DNA of 64,000 nucleotides from an uncultured Chitinophagaceae bacterium (GTDB lineage: Bacteria; Bacteroidota; Bacteroidia; Chitinophagales; Chitinophagaceae), in assembly GCA_937907395.1 (NCBI GenBank), contig CALCII010000014.1, positions 248,001 through 312,000 on the forward strand, written 5' to 3'. Below, one piece after another: positions 26,531 through 35,834 of the stretch (position 1 is its first letter; each line of letters begins with the position of its first letter). A program made the position numbers and the translations under genes. A model generated the notes under the pieces. It did no database searches. It was not told where the DNA came from and worked only from the letters and a program-made list of their open reading frames with translations.

Positions 26531-28105
26531 ATGCTCGACCATTTTCCTTTTTACCTGACACTCATCGTGCTGATCATTTTGCTCATCATGCTGGGGAACA
26601 AAATCAAAATTGCCTATCCTGTTTTATTAGTAGTGGCCGGATTACTCATCAGCTTCATTCCCGGTGTGCCGGTATTGAAGATTGATCCTGAGTTAATCTT
26701 TATTATTTTCCTACCTCCGATTTTATATGAAGCAGCCTGGTCCAACTCCTGGAAAGAACTCTGGCATTGGCGAAGAGTGATTGGAAGCTTTGCCTTTGTG
26801 GTGGTTTTTCTTACCGCTATTACTGTTGCTGTTGTTGCCAATGCATTCATACCCGGCTTTTCACTGGCACTTGGTTTTCTGCTGGGAGGTATTGTATCAC
26901 CGCCCGATGCAGTGAGCGCCAATGCAATTCTCAAATTTGTAAAAGTACCCAAGCGCATTTCGTCTATTCTTGAGGGTGAGAGTTTGCTGAATGATGCATC
27001 TTCGCTCATCATCTTCCGGTTTGCTATGATTGCCGTTGCAACCGGACAATTTGTTTGGCACCAGGCGGCACTCAATTTTGTATGGATGGTGGTGGCTGGT
27101 GTTTGTGTAGGTTTATTGGTGGGACTTCTTTTTATGAAAGCACACAAATTTCTTCCCACCGATGCAAACATGGACATTGCATTAACATTGGTAACGCCTT
27201 ATGCCATGTACATTGCTGCAGAAGAAATTCACAGCTCGGGTGTGTTGGCAGTAGTGAGTGGCGGATTGTTTCTTTGTTACCATCGTCATAGTTTTTTAAC
27301 CAGTTCCAGTTTGTTACGAGGCGAAAACGTATGGCAAAGCCTTGTGTTTCTGCTGAATGGTTTGGTGTTCCTGTTGATCGGGCTCGACTTACCGGAGATT
27401 GTATCCGGACTAAAAGCAGATGGTGTGAGTTTTTATGAAGCAACGGGCTATGGTTTATTGATCACACTCGTTTTGATTGTGGGCCGTTTACTGGCTTCCT
27501 TTGGTGCAGTGTTGTTTACGAAACTCATGAGCTCCTTTATTCCGGTGGCCGATAAGAATCCCGGCTGGAGGGGCCCGCTTATTTTTGGCTGGACGGGTAT
27601 GCGTGGTGTGGTATCATTGGCCGCCGCACTTTCTATTCCGGTTACGATGGATGATGGTACGCATTTTCCGGAACGGAATTTAATTTTATACATCACGTTT
27701 ATTGTCATCCTTGTTACACTCACCCTACAAGGGTTAACACTTCCCGCATTAATAAAAAAAGTACAACTGCCGGATTACAATGATCATCATCCCGAAGAAG
27801 AAACGATTGATCAGATTCGCCGGGAACTGGCCGATGATTCACTTCAATACCTTAACGAACACTACAAAGAAGAACTGGAACACCATCCGCTGCTGAAGCA
27901 ACTGGTGGGACGATGGGAATATGAACTCTATTGTGATCAATACACCTACACACCGGAACATATTAAATCCATCTACAAAAAAATACTGGAACGTCAGCGG
28001 GATTTATTACTGAAGAAGAATAAAAAAGAACAAAAGATCAACGAAGAAATTATACGCCGCTTCCTGCACCAGATCAACCTGGAAGAAGAAAAACTCGATT
28101 TCTGA
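26531..28105 (+). CDS. Na+/H+ antiporter, CPA1/NhaP type
   Basis: A 524-residue protein with about 12 transmembrane helices in the first 415 residues and a ~105-residue cytoplasmic tail. The CPA1 ion-site motifs are present: GGIVSPPDAVSANAIL (discontinuous helix, essential Asp) and EGESLLNDASSLI (Asn-Asp pair). The highly charged tail suggests pH or partner control. It exports Na+ (or K+/Li+) in exchange for protons at the inner membrane. The MBL-fold gene starts 20 bases after its stop. Confidence 0.92.
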   Translation: MLDHFPFYLTLIVLIILLIMLGNKIKIAYPVLLVVAGLLISFIPGVPVLKIDPELIFIIFLPPILYEAAWSNSWKELWHWRRVIGSFAFVVVFLTAITVAVVANAFIPGFSLALGFLLGGIVSPPDAVSANAILKFVKVPKRISSILEGESLLNDASSLIIFRFAMIAVATGQFVWHQAALNFVWMVVAGVCVGLLVGLLFMKAHKFLPTDANMDIALTLVTPYAMYIAAEEIHSSGVLAVVSGGLFLCYHRHSFLTSSSLLRGENVWQSLVFLLNGLVFLLIGLDLPEIVSGLKADGVSFYEATGYGLLITLVLIVGRLLASFGAVLFTKLMSSFIPVADKNPGWRGPLIFGWTGMRGVVSLAAALSIPVTMDDGTHFPERNLILYITFIVILVTLTLQGLTLPALIKKVQLPDYNDHHPEEETIDQIRRELADDSLQYLNEHYKEELEHHPLLKQLVGRWEYELYCDQYTYTPEHIKSIYKKILERQRDLLLKKNKKEQKINEEIIRRFLHQINLEEEKLDF

Positions 28106-28124
28106 TTCTTACATTTGCAACGCA

Positions 28125-29168
28125 ATGAGCTTACTCAAACCATTTGGAAAGTTTCCTGATCGAAAAAGAAAATCATTTTTCAACACACTTTCCAATTATA
28201 AAGACGGACAATTTCAGAATCCCGTGCCCACAGGCACTTTTGCAGAAGGAGAAAACATCCTGAAAGCATTGTGGCAATTTATTAAAAGCCATCCCGATAC
28301 AGAGCCCAAACAACCTCTTCCGTTTGTACAAACAGATATTAAAAATATTCCGTTAAACGAAGATGTGCTCATCTGGTTTGGCCACAGCTCCTATTATCTG
28401 CAAACAGATGGATTGCGTTTTTTAGTGGATCCTGTTTTCAGTGGTAATGCGTCGCCCATTGCCGGTTCCGTAAAAGCATTTACCGGCAGCAATACGTATA
28501 GTGCCAACGATTTTCCTGATATTGATGTGTTGTTTCTTTCACACGATCATTGGGACCACCTCGATTATTCAACCATACAACAACTCCAAACCAAAGTAAA
28601 AAAAGTGATCTGCGGATTAGGGGTGGCACAACATTTTGAATTCTGGGGTTGGGATCAAACCAAACTCATAGAAAAAAACTGGTACGAATCACACACCATC
28701 AAAAACGGATTTGAGGTAACACTTACTCCCGCCCGGCATTTTTCCGGGAGAGGATTCAAACGAAATATTTCGCTCTGGACTTCCTTTGCATTACAAACAC
28801 CATCCCGCAAATTATTCCTTGGTGGAGATAGTGGTTACAGTCCGCACTTTAAAGAAGTGGGTGAACGCTTCGGGCCTTTCGATCTTGCTATACTGGAATG
28901 CGGACAATACAATCATAAATGGCCGTTTATTCATTCGTTTCCCGATGAACTGGTGCAGGAAGCCAAAGAATTAAAAGCAGCAACGGTACTGCCTGTTCAT
29001 CATTCCAAATTCAAACTGGCGCATCATCCCTGGTATGAACCACTGGAGCAAACGGTTCGTATAGCCGAAAGAGAAAACCTGCCGGTGATTACACCCCGCA
29101 TAGGCGAAGTAGTGTACCTGAATGATATGGGTAAAACAAATGAGAAGTGGTGGAAAACTCTTAAGTAG
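28125..29168 (+). CDS. MBL-fold metallo-hydrolase (NAPE-PLD/UlaG-like)
   Basis: A 347-residue metallo-beta-lactamase-fold protein. IWFGHSSYYLQTDGLRFLVDP opens the domain. The zinc motif is SHDHWDHLDY (HxHxDH), followed by GVAQHFEFWGW, TPARHFSGRG and GGDSGYSPHF, with the final ligand in LPVHHSKF. This order matches the group containing NAPE-phospholipase D and bacterial outer-membrane-associated lipoproteins. No signal peptide is evident. The substrate is unknown. It is 20 bases downstream of the antiporter and probably co-transcribed. Confidence 0.9.
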   Translation: MSLLKPFGKFPDRKRKSFFNTLSNYKDGQFQNPVPTGTFAEGENILKALWQFIKSHPDTEPKQPLPFVQTDIKNIPLNEDVLIWFGHSSYYLQTDGLRFLVDPVFSGNASPIAGSVKAFTGSNTYSANDFPDIDVLFLSHDHWDHLDYSTIQQLQTKVKKVICGLGVAQHFEFWGWDQTKLIEKNWYESHTIKNGFEVTLTPARHFSGRGFKRNISLWTSFALQTPSRKLFLGGDSGYSPHFKEVGERFGPFDLAILECGQYNHKWPFIHSFPDELVQEAKELKAATVLPVHHSKFKLAHHPWYEPLEQTVRIAERENLPVITPRIGEVVYLNDMGKTNEKWWKTLK

Positions 29169-29250
29169 GTTTCTAAACGATCCGTTCTTCATTTCACTCT
29201 TGCGTACTTCAAAGTTTAGTACCTTTATGGTGCAACCTAACTGCAGATCA

Positions 29251-29880
29251 ATGAAACTAATTTTTACCCTCCTGTTTGCATGTTGCTTTTTTGCAAGCCA
29301 TGCACAAATGAAAGGATTAACAGAAAACGGTGATGAGATCATTTTATATAATGACGGCACCTGGAAATATGTAAAAGCACCGGCTGCCAATTCCCAGGTA
29401 ATTGACACCAATCAAACAAAATTCACAAGGCTTCCTGCTTATACTTTCCTGGTAAAAAGTAAGGTTACGAAATACGGAGTGTACATCAACCCGCAAAAAT
29501 GGATGTTTGAAAAAGAAGATGCAAACGAGCCGGGAGAGTACAAGTTTTATATGAAATCAAAGGATTGCTACGGAATGATTATTGCCGAAAAAATGCAGCT
29601 TCCCATTGAAACACTTAAAACCCTTGCTTATACAAATGCAAAATCAGCAGCACCGGATGTTGAAATCACCAAACAGGAATACCGGAATGTAAACGGAGTT
29701 ACTGTGTTGTGTTTACAAATGTCGGGCACAATTTCAGGGTTGAAGTTTGTGTACCTTGGATATTATTATTCTTCAGAAGGAGGAACCATACAACTTCTCA
29801 CCTACACTTTTGAATCAATGTTCAAAGAACGGAAAACCGATATGGAAAACCTGTTGAATGGATTTGTAGTGGTTGAATAA
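29251..29880 (+). CDS. Exported protein of unknown function
   Basis: The frame is open from 29122, overlapping the MBL gene. The ATG at 29251 gives a signal peptide (MKLIFTLLFACCFFASHAQ) and 209 residues, so it is preferred. The mature protein starts with MKGLTENGDEIILYNDGTWKYV, a short motif common in exported Bacteroidota proteins of the DUF3157-like kind. A ~140-residue beta-rich domain follows that I do not recognise. It is probably periplasmic. Confidence 0.65.
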   Translation: MKLIFTLLFACCFFASHAQMKGLTENGDEIILYNDGTWKYVKAPAANSQVIDTNQTKFTRLPAYTFLVKSKVTKYGVYINPQKWMFEKEDANEPGEYKFYMKSKDCYGMIIAEKMQLPIETLKTLAYTNAKSAAPDVEITKQEYRNVNGVTVLCLQMSGTISGLKFVYLGYYYSSEGGTIQLLTYTFESMFKERKTDMENLLNGFVVVE

Positions 29881-30044
29881 ACATTTTTGTCATTCTCCTC
29901 CCCAAAATAATCGTGGCCAAACACTTGTTTCTATTGCAGGGTATGGAATAGCAGGTCTATCATTTCTGTTAATTAAAATCCAATCCTGCTTTTATGGAAA
30001 CCATTACGATGTGCATCTGCGTTCTAAGCAACACATCGTAAACC

Positions 30045-30683
30045 ATGAAATCCTTTTCATTCATCCTGCTCTCAGCATTGCTGCTCTGTGCCTGCAAAGA
30101 AGAGGCACCGGTAAAAAAGCCCGGCCTTGTTACTACAACATCAACAAAACGGATATCCGTCATCGGTTCTGCCAACCGGTTGATTCCAACAACCAAGCTA
30201 CGGGAAGTGAAACAATTTTTACGCCGCCATCCCGGCTATAATCAACACACGTTTTTTTTGATTGATATGAAACGCCCTTCCGGATTGTATCGTTTTTATG
30301 TGGTGAACCTGCGTAACGATTCCATCACACATGCCGGACTGGTGGCGCAGGGCAGCAACACTACACAAACGGAACAGGGAACACTTCGCTTCAGCAATGA
30401 AATCAACTCTCATTGTACTTCATTAGGTAAGTATAAAATTTCCTTTGCTTATAATGGAAATTTCGGCAAAGCCTATAAACTCATCGGACTGGATACCACC
30501 AACTCCAATGCATTTGCAAGAGCCGTGGTATTACACAAGTACAGTGCTGTGCCCGATGAAGAGCAGGACTACCCCATCGTTCCCAGCCTGGGTTGTCCTA
30601 TGGTATCGCATGCTTTTTTTAAAACCCTTGAATCCATCATTGACCGGTCATCAAAACCATTATTGATGGAGATCTGGTATTGA
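30045..30683 (+). CDS. Murein L,D-transpeptidase catalytic domain lipoprotein
   Basis: A 212-residue protein with a lipoprotein signal (LLCAC, Cys about residue 17) and a YkuD_2-type L,D-transpeptidase domain. FFLIDMKRPSGLYRFYVVNL, NEINSHCTSLGKYKIS, AVVLHKYSAV and the catalytic-cysteine motif SLGCPMVS follow in order. It should crosslink or modify peptidoglycan in the periplasm through a Cys thioester. The preceding 164-base gap holds no gene that I can support. Confidence 0.85.
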   Translation: MKSFSFILLSALLLCACKEEAPVKKPGLVTTTSTKRISVIGSANRLIPTTKLREVKQFLRRHPGYNQHTFFLIDMKRPSGLYRFYVVNLRNDSITHAGLVAQGSNTTQTEQGTLRFSNEINSHCTSLGKYKISFAYNGNFGKAYKLIGLDTTNSNAFARAVVLHKYSAVPDEEQDYPIVPSLGCPMVSHAFFKTLESIIDRSSKPLLMEIWY

Positions 30684-30747
30684 AATCAGTTACAAAGCCT
30701 TTTACAAGAGATGCTGATATATTCAAATAGACTTTATCTTTGCAGGG

Positions 30748-31140
30748 TTGTCTTTATTCCAACTATACAAACAAGCAACCGCACTCCTCTTGCTGGCAGC
30801 ATTTATTGCTGGAAACTTCAGCAGGAATTTGATCATTGCCGATTATTACACCCATACGGCCAGCTACGAAAAAAATTGTGAGAACAAATCCAAACCACAA
30901 TTGAAATGCCATGGTAAGTGCCAGATGATGAAAAGGCTGAAAGCAGAAGAAAAGAAAGACCAGGAAAATCCGGAACGTAAAGCCGAAAATAAAAATGAAC
31001 CGGTGGTTTCGTTTCACTCATCTGTAATTCCTTTCGCTGTTGTTTCAAGGTCCTGCGAATCTATCAAACATTATATCTCTTATAAAGAAGGTGTAACCCT
31101 GCACCGCTCTCTGTCTGTTTTTCATCCTCCACGGGTCTGA
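30748..31140 (+). CDS. Small anchored protein with CxxxC motif, start of metal-related gene group
   Basis: No ATG fits; the frame begins at TTG 30748, with a TAnnTTTG element (TATCTTTG, 30735-30742) so close upstream that the transcript would be nearly leaderless. The product (~130 residues) has one N-terminal hydrophobic helix, then CENKSKPQLKCHGKCQMMKR and a charged tail. Similar small proteins with a conserved Cys trio precede copper or iron uptake genes in Bacteroidota; this is from memory. The Cys/His cluster could bind metal. The exact start is uncertain. Confidence 0.55.
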   Translation: MSLFQLYKQATALLLLAAFIAGNFSRNLIIADYYTHTASYEKNCENKSKPQLKCHGKCQMMKRLKAEEKKDQENPERKAENKNEPVVSFHSSVIPFAVVSRSCESIKHYISYKEGVTLHRSLSVFHPPRV

Positions 31141-31276
31141 ATGTACATCTGTTGCATTCAATCACTTTCGTTCATGATACACTGTATCCTGTTGCCTCTT
31201 TGTGTGTGCATCTGCTAGTATAAGCAGCGTGTTCGCATAGTTACCAGTGTATTCTATAAGCTTAAAAAAAACAACA

Positions 31277-31648
31277 ATGAAACATATACTTGCCATCCTG
31301 TTACTGATGGTTTGCACTACTTCTTTTTCTCAGAAAAAAGAATGGAAAGAAATGCACGATTTCCATGCTGTAATTGGAAAACTTTTTCATCCGGCAGAAG
31401 AAAACAAGCTGCAACCCACCCGGGACAGTGCCTCTTTATTACTTACAACAGCAAAACTATGGCAGAAATCGGTGGTGCCAGAAGGATACAATGCAGCCGT
31501 TACGAAACCTATTCTGAAAAAACTTGTATCCCGCTGTGCTGTACTTGTAAAAGCGGTGAAACAAAAACAAACCGACGAAGAATTAAAAACATTAATCACA
31601 GGCGTACATGAAACGTTCCATGAAATCATGGAAAAATGTGCCCACTAA
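31277..31648 (+). CDS. Small exported helical protein
   Basis: The ATG at 31277, inside a frame open from 31247, gives a signal peptide (MKHILAILLLMVCTTSFSQ) and 123 residues. The mature part is helical and carries several His residues (MHDFHAVIGKLFHPAEENK, HETFHEIMEKCAH), compatible with metal binding. I do not recognise a named family. It is the second gene of the MbnP/MbnH group, 22 bases before mbnP, so a role in metal handling is inferred from context. Confidence 0.6.
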   Translation: MKHILAILLLMVCTTSFSQKKEWKEMHDFHAVIGKLFHPAEENKLQPTRDSASLLLTTAKLWQKSVVPEGYNAAVTKPILKKLVSRCAVLVKAVKQKQTDEELKTLITGVHETFHEIMEKCAH

Positions 31649-31670
31649 ATTTTAAACAACCAGAAGTATT

Positions 31671-32477
31671 ATGAAAATGATCACAACTTATATTACAGCT
31701 CTTGCATTCCTTTTTTTAACCTCCTGCAAAAAGGAGAAAACAGATATTCAACCCGGCGACAAAGGAGAACTCACGGTTGAGTTTGACAATGTGGTAGGTG
31801 CACAAAACCTGCAACTCAATACAGCAACGTATACCAATGCAGCTGGTGAACCGTATAAAATCACTATGCTCAACTATTACATCAGCAACATCGTTCTGGT
31901 GGCTGCAGACGGAAGCAGGTATACCGTTCCTAAAGACAGCAGCTATTTTCTGATAAAAGAAGAAGATGTTGCCACACAGGAAGTAACCCTGAAAGATATA
32001 CCTGCAGGCGACTACAAAGGAATTGAGTTTGTGATTGGAGTGGATAGTTTAAAAAACACAGCAGCTGTTGGTGAACGCACCGGTTGCCTGGATCCTGCCG
32101 CTGGCGGATCGGGTATGTACTGGACATGGAACTCCGGTTATATTTTCCTGAAAATGGAAGGAACATCAGATGTGGCTACTTCTGCAGATAAGAAATTCCG
32201 TTATCATATCGGAGGTTTTGGCGGTTACTCTTCTGCCACAATCAACAATATCAAAAAGGTAAGCCTTACAGCAGCAGGCACAGATGTGGCAAAAGTGCGG
32301 AAGAATAAAACCACACCACCCACATTTCACCTGATGGCCGATGCATCAAAAGTGTTAAACGGAACCACCAATGTGAGTATTGCCGCAAACACCACTGTAA
32401 TGTTTGCTACTTACTCGGTAAACATTGCCAACAATTACGCTTCTATGTTCACCATTGATCATATTCATAATGATTAA
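31671..32477 (+). CDS. MbnP-family copper-binding lipoprotein
   Basis: A 268-residue lipoprotein (FLTSC, Cys about residue 19) matching the MbnP family: GELTVEFDNVVGAQNLQLNT near the start, ITMLNYYISNI, ERTGCLDPAAGGSGMYWTWNSGYIFLKMEG, and KFRYHIGGFGGY. MbnP binds copper through a tryptophan that its partner MbnH oxidises to kynurenine; here the partner gene follows with an overlap. It acts at the periplasmic or outer face. The overlap strongly suggests translational coupling. Confidence 0.9.
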   Translation: MKMITTYITALAFLFLTSCKKEKTDIQPGDKGELTVEFDNVVGAQNLQLNTATYTNAAGEPYKITMLNYYISNIVLVAADGSRYTVPKDSSYFLIKEEDVATQEVTLKDIPAGDYKGIEFVIGVDSLKNTAAVGERTGCLDPAAGGSGMYWTWNSGYIFLKMEGTSDVATSADKKFRYHIGGFGGYSSATINNIKKVSLTAAGTDVAKVRKNKTTPPTFHLMADASKVLNGTTNVSIAANTTVMFATYSVNIANNYASMFTIDHIHND

Positions 32478-33531
32478 GCAATTGATCCAATCCGGTCCGG
32501 TAAAAGCAGTAATGGTTATTACCGGTATGGTATTATTGGCAGCAGCCTGCACCAAATCGAAAGATGGTGCAGGCCCTACGCCAATGCCACTGAACATTCC
32601 GTCTAATTTTCCAGCGCTGGTTTACGACACAGCTTCCAATCCGGTTACAAAAGAAGGATTTGAATTAGGCAGAAAATTATTTTACGATCCGCTTCTTTCC
32701 CGCAACAACACCATCAGTTGTGGCAGTTGTCATATTCAGGGAAGTGCTTTCACACATCATGGGCACGATGTAAGTCATGGCATAGATGATAAACTGGGAA
32801 CCAGGAACAGTCCGCCGGTAATGAATCTTGCCTGGAGCCGTTTCTTTTTCTGGGACGGTGGTGTTTTCAACCTCGATCTGCAACCTATTGCCCCCATTCA
32901 AAACCCGGTGGAAATGGATGAGCAGGTGCCCAACGTGATTATGAAACTTAAAGAAAACAGCACGTATCGAAAACTGTTTAAAAAAGCTTTTGGTACAGAA
33001 GAAATCAGTTCCGCCGCTTTGTTCAAAGCACTATCGCAGTTTATGTTGCAATGCATCAGTGCCAATTCACGTTACGATCGTTTTGTACGCAACGAAGGTG
33101 TACAACTTACAAACGAAGAATTGGAAGGCCGTACAATCTTTCAGCAAAAATGTGCTTCCTGCCATAGCACAGATCTGTTTACAGATAATGATTTTCATAA
33201 CAATGGATTGGTTCCTTCAATGGTGAATGATAAAGGAAGGTTTCTTATAACACTCAATGAATCTGATTTGTATAAATTCAAAACGCCCAGTCTGCGCAAC
33301 ATTGCCCAAACAGCCCCCTACATGCATGACGGACGATTTTATACACTAATGGCTGTATTGGATCATTATAGTAATGGTATCACAGATAGCCCAACGCTGG
33401 ATTCTCGGCTAAAAACAAATGGTATACCGGGTATTGCATTAACCGCAGAAGAGAAAACGAAACTGGTGGCTTTTCTGAACACACTTACCGATGATGAATT
33501 TATTCGTGACCCCAAACTAGCCGAACAATGA
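32470..33531 (+). CDS. Di-haem cytochrome c peroxidase family protein, MbnH-like
   Basis: The ATG at 32470 overlaps the end of mbnP by 8 bases and is preferred to upstream codons in the same frame. The 353-residue product has a lipoprotein-like signal (LLAAAC) and two c-type haem sites, CGSCH (residues 84-88) and CASCH (228-232). MauG-type features include GTRNSPPVMNLAW and PYMHDGRF. MbnH forms a high-valent di-haem state that oxidises a Trp of MbnP. It probably acts in the periplasm. Confidence 0.9.
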   Translation: MIKQLIQSGPVKAVMVITGMVLLAAACTKSKDGAGPTPMPLNIPSNFPALVYDTASNPVTKEGFELGRKLFYDPLLSRNNTISCGSCHIQGSAFTHHGHDVSHGIDDKLGTRNSPPVMNLAWSRFFFWDGGVFNLDLQPIAPIQNPVEMDEQVPNVIMKLKENSTYRKLFKKAFGTEEISSAALFKALSQFMLQCISANSRYDRFVRNEGVQLTNEELEGRTIFQQKCASCHSTDLFTDNDFHNNGLVPSMVNDKGRFLITLNESDLYKFKTPSLRNIAQTAPYMHDGRFYTLMAVLDHYSNGITDSPTLDSRLKTNGIPGIALTAEEKTKLVAFLNTLTDDEFIRDPKLAEQ

Positions 33532-34457
33532 AACTGAAATACGGATTCCTCATACTTGTTTTTTTCCTTCAACCTTTCATTACCAGTGCCTGTGATATTT
33601 GCGGTTGTGGTGTGGGCAGTTATTATGTAGGCATATTACCGGATTTTAAAAAACGGTTCATTGGCTTACGTTACCAGCACAAAAGCCTCATAACACATCT
33701 TAACGCAGCCGGTGGACGAAGCTATCTTACCACAGATGAAACCTATCATATAGCCGAACTGTGGGGCGCTGTGAACATTGGAAAAAAATTCAGAGTCATG
33801 GGATTTATTCCCTACAATTGTAACCAACGTTTGAACCAGGGTGTAACCACTTCTCAAAATGGTTTTGGCGATGTGGCCGCATACGGTTATTACAAATTAC
33901 TGGATGGGCGCACTGTTACTAAAAACAAAAAACTTTTGATTCATTCATTATGGGTAGGTGCCGGACTGAAACTTCCAACCGGCAGTTATAATAACACCGA
34001 TAAAAATGTGGTGGAAAACATTCAAAACACTTTTCAGCTGGGAACGGGAAGTACCGATGTTGTGCTGAACGCCATGTATGATCTCCGGTTGCAGGATGCA
34101 GGCATCAATACCAATATGAGTTATAAGATCAACACCGCTAATAAATACAACTACCGTTATGGAAACAAATTCACTACCAACCTGCTGGCTTACTATAAAA
34201 TAAGACTGGGAAAAAACGGAACCCTCGCCCCCAATACCGGTGTTTTGTATGAACAGGCTGCAAAAGACAGCAAACAGAACAATCATACGGTTGAAGAATC
34301 GGGCGGTTACTCGCTCACACATACAACTGGTATTGAGTGGAGTTTCAAACGTTTATCGTGGGGAGCGAACTTCCAGGTACCAATTGAGCAACGGCTGGCA
34401 GAAGCAAAAGTTAAATCACAAAATCGGTTAATGATTCACGTAAGTGTGAGTCTTTAA
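33528..34457 (+). CDS. Outer-membrane barrel-like protein with CDICGCG motif
   Basis: A 309-residue protein with a signal peptide ending TSA, then CDICGCGVGSYYVGI at the mature N-terminus. A beta-strand-rich body follows (alternating aromatic residues, many GxGxK turns, final strand ending VSVSL), as in outer-membrane porins or transporter-like proteins. The Cys cluster at the N-terminus may hold copper. Its ATG overlaps the mbnH stop, so it is translationally coupled. In related Bacteroidota clusters this gene follows MbnP/MbnH, which supports a metal-related role. Confidence 0.75.
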   Translation: MKLKYGFLILVFFLQPFITSACDICGCGVGSYYVGILPDFKKRFIGLRYQHKSLITHLNAAGGRSYLTTDETYHIAELWGAVNIGKKFRVMGFIPYNCNQRLNQGVTTSQNGFGDVAAYGYYKLLDGRTVTKNKKLLIHSLWVGAGLKLPTGSYNNTDKNVVENIQNTFQLGTGSTDVVLNAMYDLRLQDAGINTNMSYKINTANKYNYRYGNKFTTNLLAYYKIRLGKNGTLAPNTGVLYEQAAKDSKQNNHTVEESGGYSLTHTTGIEWSFKRLSWGANFQVPIEQRLAEAKVKSQNRLMIHVSVSL

Positions 34458-34467
34458 TTCAAAAATT

Positions 34468-35076
34468 ATGAAAAAAACATTTTATCATTTACTTACAGGC
34501 ATATTATTAATTACTGCCTGCAGCAATCCTCAAACATCAAATAATGATCACGATACCGAGGCAACCGACAAAGGAAATGCCTATGCAGATAGTGTGAACC
34601 AGGGTTTGAAGACAGATACATTAAAGGGAAGTCCGCAACGGGTAACTGTTATCACAATTGGCCAAACGCATATGCATCTCTTTTATTACGCACCGGGAGT
34701 GAAAGGCCGCATCATCTGGGGCGGACTGGTTCCATACAACCAGGTATGGGTTACAGGTGCTCACCAATGCACACGGCTGGAGCTCAATGAACCCATTCTC
34801 ATCAACAACAAAAAAATCCCCGCCGGTATATATGCTTTGTTTACCATTCCCGGTGAAAAAGAATGGACATTTATTCTTAATAAAAATCATGAGCAACACC
34901 TGGCCGATGATTACAAACAGGAAGAAGATGTAATGCGTTTTACTGTTACTCCAGCTTCAACAAATATGGTTCAACGGTTAACCTGGAAACTCAATCAAAC
35001 AGGAACACATACCGGCAGTATTTCTATGGAATGGGAAAAAATAAAAATAGAAGTCCCTTTTACCACAACCAAATAA
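34468..35076 (+). CDS. DUF2911 lipoprotein
   Basis: A 202-residue lipoprotein (LLITAC, Cys about residue 18). After a Asp/Asn-rich linker the DUF2911 domain is recognisable: SPQRVTVITIGQTHMHLFYYAPGVKGRIIWGGLVPYNQVWVTGAHQCTRLEL and IPAGIYALFTIPGEKEWTFILNK are its hallmark blocks (shown in parts only as guide: IIWGGLVPY, VWVTGAH, IPAGIYALFT). Function is unknown. It sits 10 bases after the outer-membrane gene and 1 base before the PepSY gene, inside the metal-related operon. Confidence 0.88.
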   Translation: MKKTFYHLLTGILLITACSNPQTSNNDHDTEATDKGNAYADSVNQGLKTDTLKGSPQRVTVITIGQTHMHLFYYAPGVKGRIIWGGLVPYNQVWVTGAHQCTRLELNEPILINNKKIPAGIYALFTIPGEKEWTFILNKNHEQHLADDYKQEEDVMRFTVTPASTNMVQRLTWKLNQTGTHTGSISMEWEKIKIEVPFTTTK

Positions 35077-35077
35077 G

Positions 35078-35818
35078 ATGGCAAAACGCAAATGGCACCG
35101 CCTCATCCGTAAAAGCCACCGTTACCTCGGAGTAATCTTTGGTATCCAGTTTTTATTCTGGACCGTGAGTGGATTTTATTTCAGCTGGACCAATATCAAA
35201 ACCATTCGGGGAGAAACGATTCACAAAGAAGAACCTTCGCTGCGTGGAGAAGATTACATGGTGCCAGTTGCCACCATTCTGCAGCAATTGAAACGAACAG
35301 ATACCGTGCATCATCTCAAAACCATACAACCGGTGCAGGTGCTCAACAAAGCTTACTATCAATTCACCTTTCATAACGGGAAGCGGATGAAAACAGTTTT
35401 AGCCGATGCACAAACAGGCATCTTTCGTGGGCCACTCACCAAAGAAGAAGCATTGGCAGTTGCAAAAAACCGTCTCATTCAAACTGCTGAAGTTGTATCC
35501 ATCAACTATATCACCCAAACAAATGAACATCACGAATACCGTGAAAAACCGTTACCTGCCTGGGCCATTACCTTTAAAGAACCTGTCAACAGTACCGTTT
35601 ATGTAGCTTCAGAATTGGGAACAATCCAAAGCTACCGCAACAGCAGCTGGCGCATTTTCGACTTTTTGTGGATGATGCATATTATGGATTATAAAGAAAG
35701 AGACAATATCAACAACTGGGTATTGCGCATCTTTACAGCACTGGGGCTCATTACATTGATGAGTGGTTTTGCTTTGTATATGGTTAGTTACAGGAGTGGC
35801 AGCAGGAAGCCGAATTGA
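35078..35818 (+). CDS. PepSY domain membrane protein
   Basis: A 246-residue inner-membrane protein. RLIRKSHRYLGVIFGIQFLF forms the first helix, then a periplasmic part with a PepSY domain (TKEEALAVAKNRLIQ and a second copy-like segment). RIFDFLWMMHIMDY leads to the last helix near residue 225. PepSY-TM proteins often act in ferric or cupric reduction. As the last gene of the MbnP/MbnH group, it may reduce the metal taken up; that is inference. Confidence 0.88.
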   Translation: MAKRKWHRLIRKSHRYLGVIFGIQFLFWTVSGFYFSWTNIKTIRGETIHKEEPSLRGEDYMVPVATILQQLKRTDTVHHLKTIQPVQVLNKAYYQFTFHNGKRMKTVLADAQTGIFRGPLTKEEALAVAKNRLIQTAEVVSINYITQTNEHHEYREKPLPAWAITFKEPVNSTVYVASELGTIQSYRNSSWRIFDFLWMMHIMDYKERDNINNWVLRIFTALGLITLMSGFALYMVSYRSGSRKPN

Positions 35819-35834
35819 ATTTGTATCTTTCTGT

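Noticed and set aside
29873..30241. 122-codon plus-strand frame between the exported protein and the L,D-transpeptidase
   Set aside because: It overlaps the transpeptidase gene in another frame, lacks a start with a binding site, and has no recognisable features.
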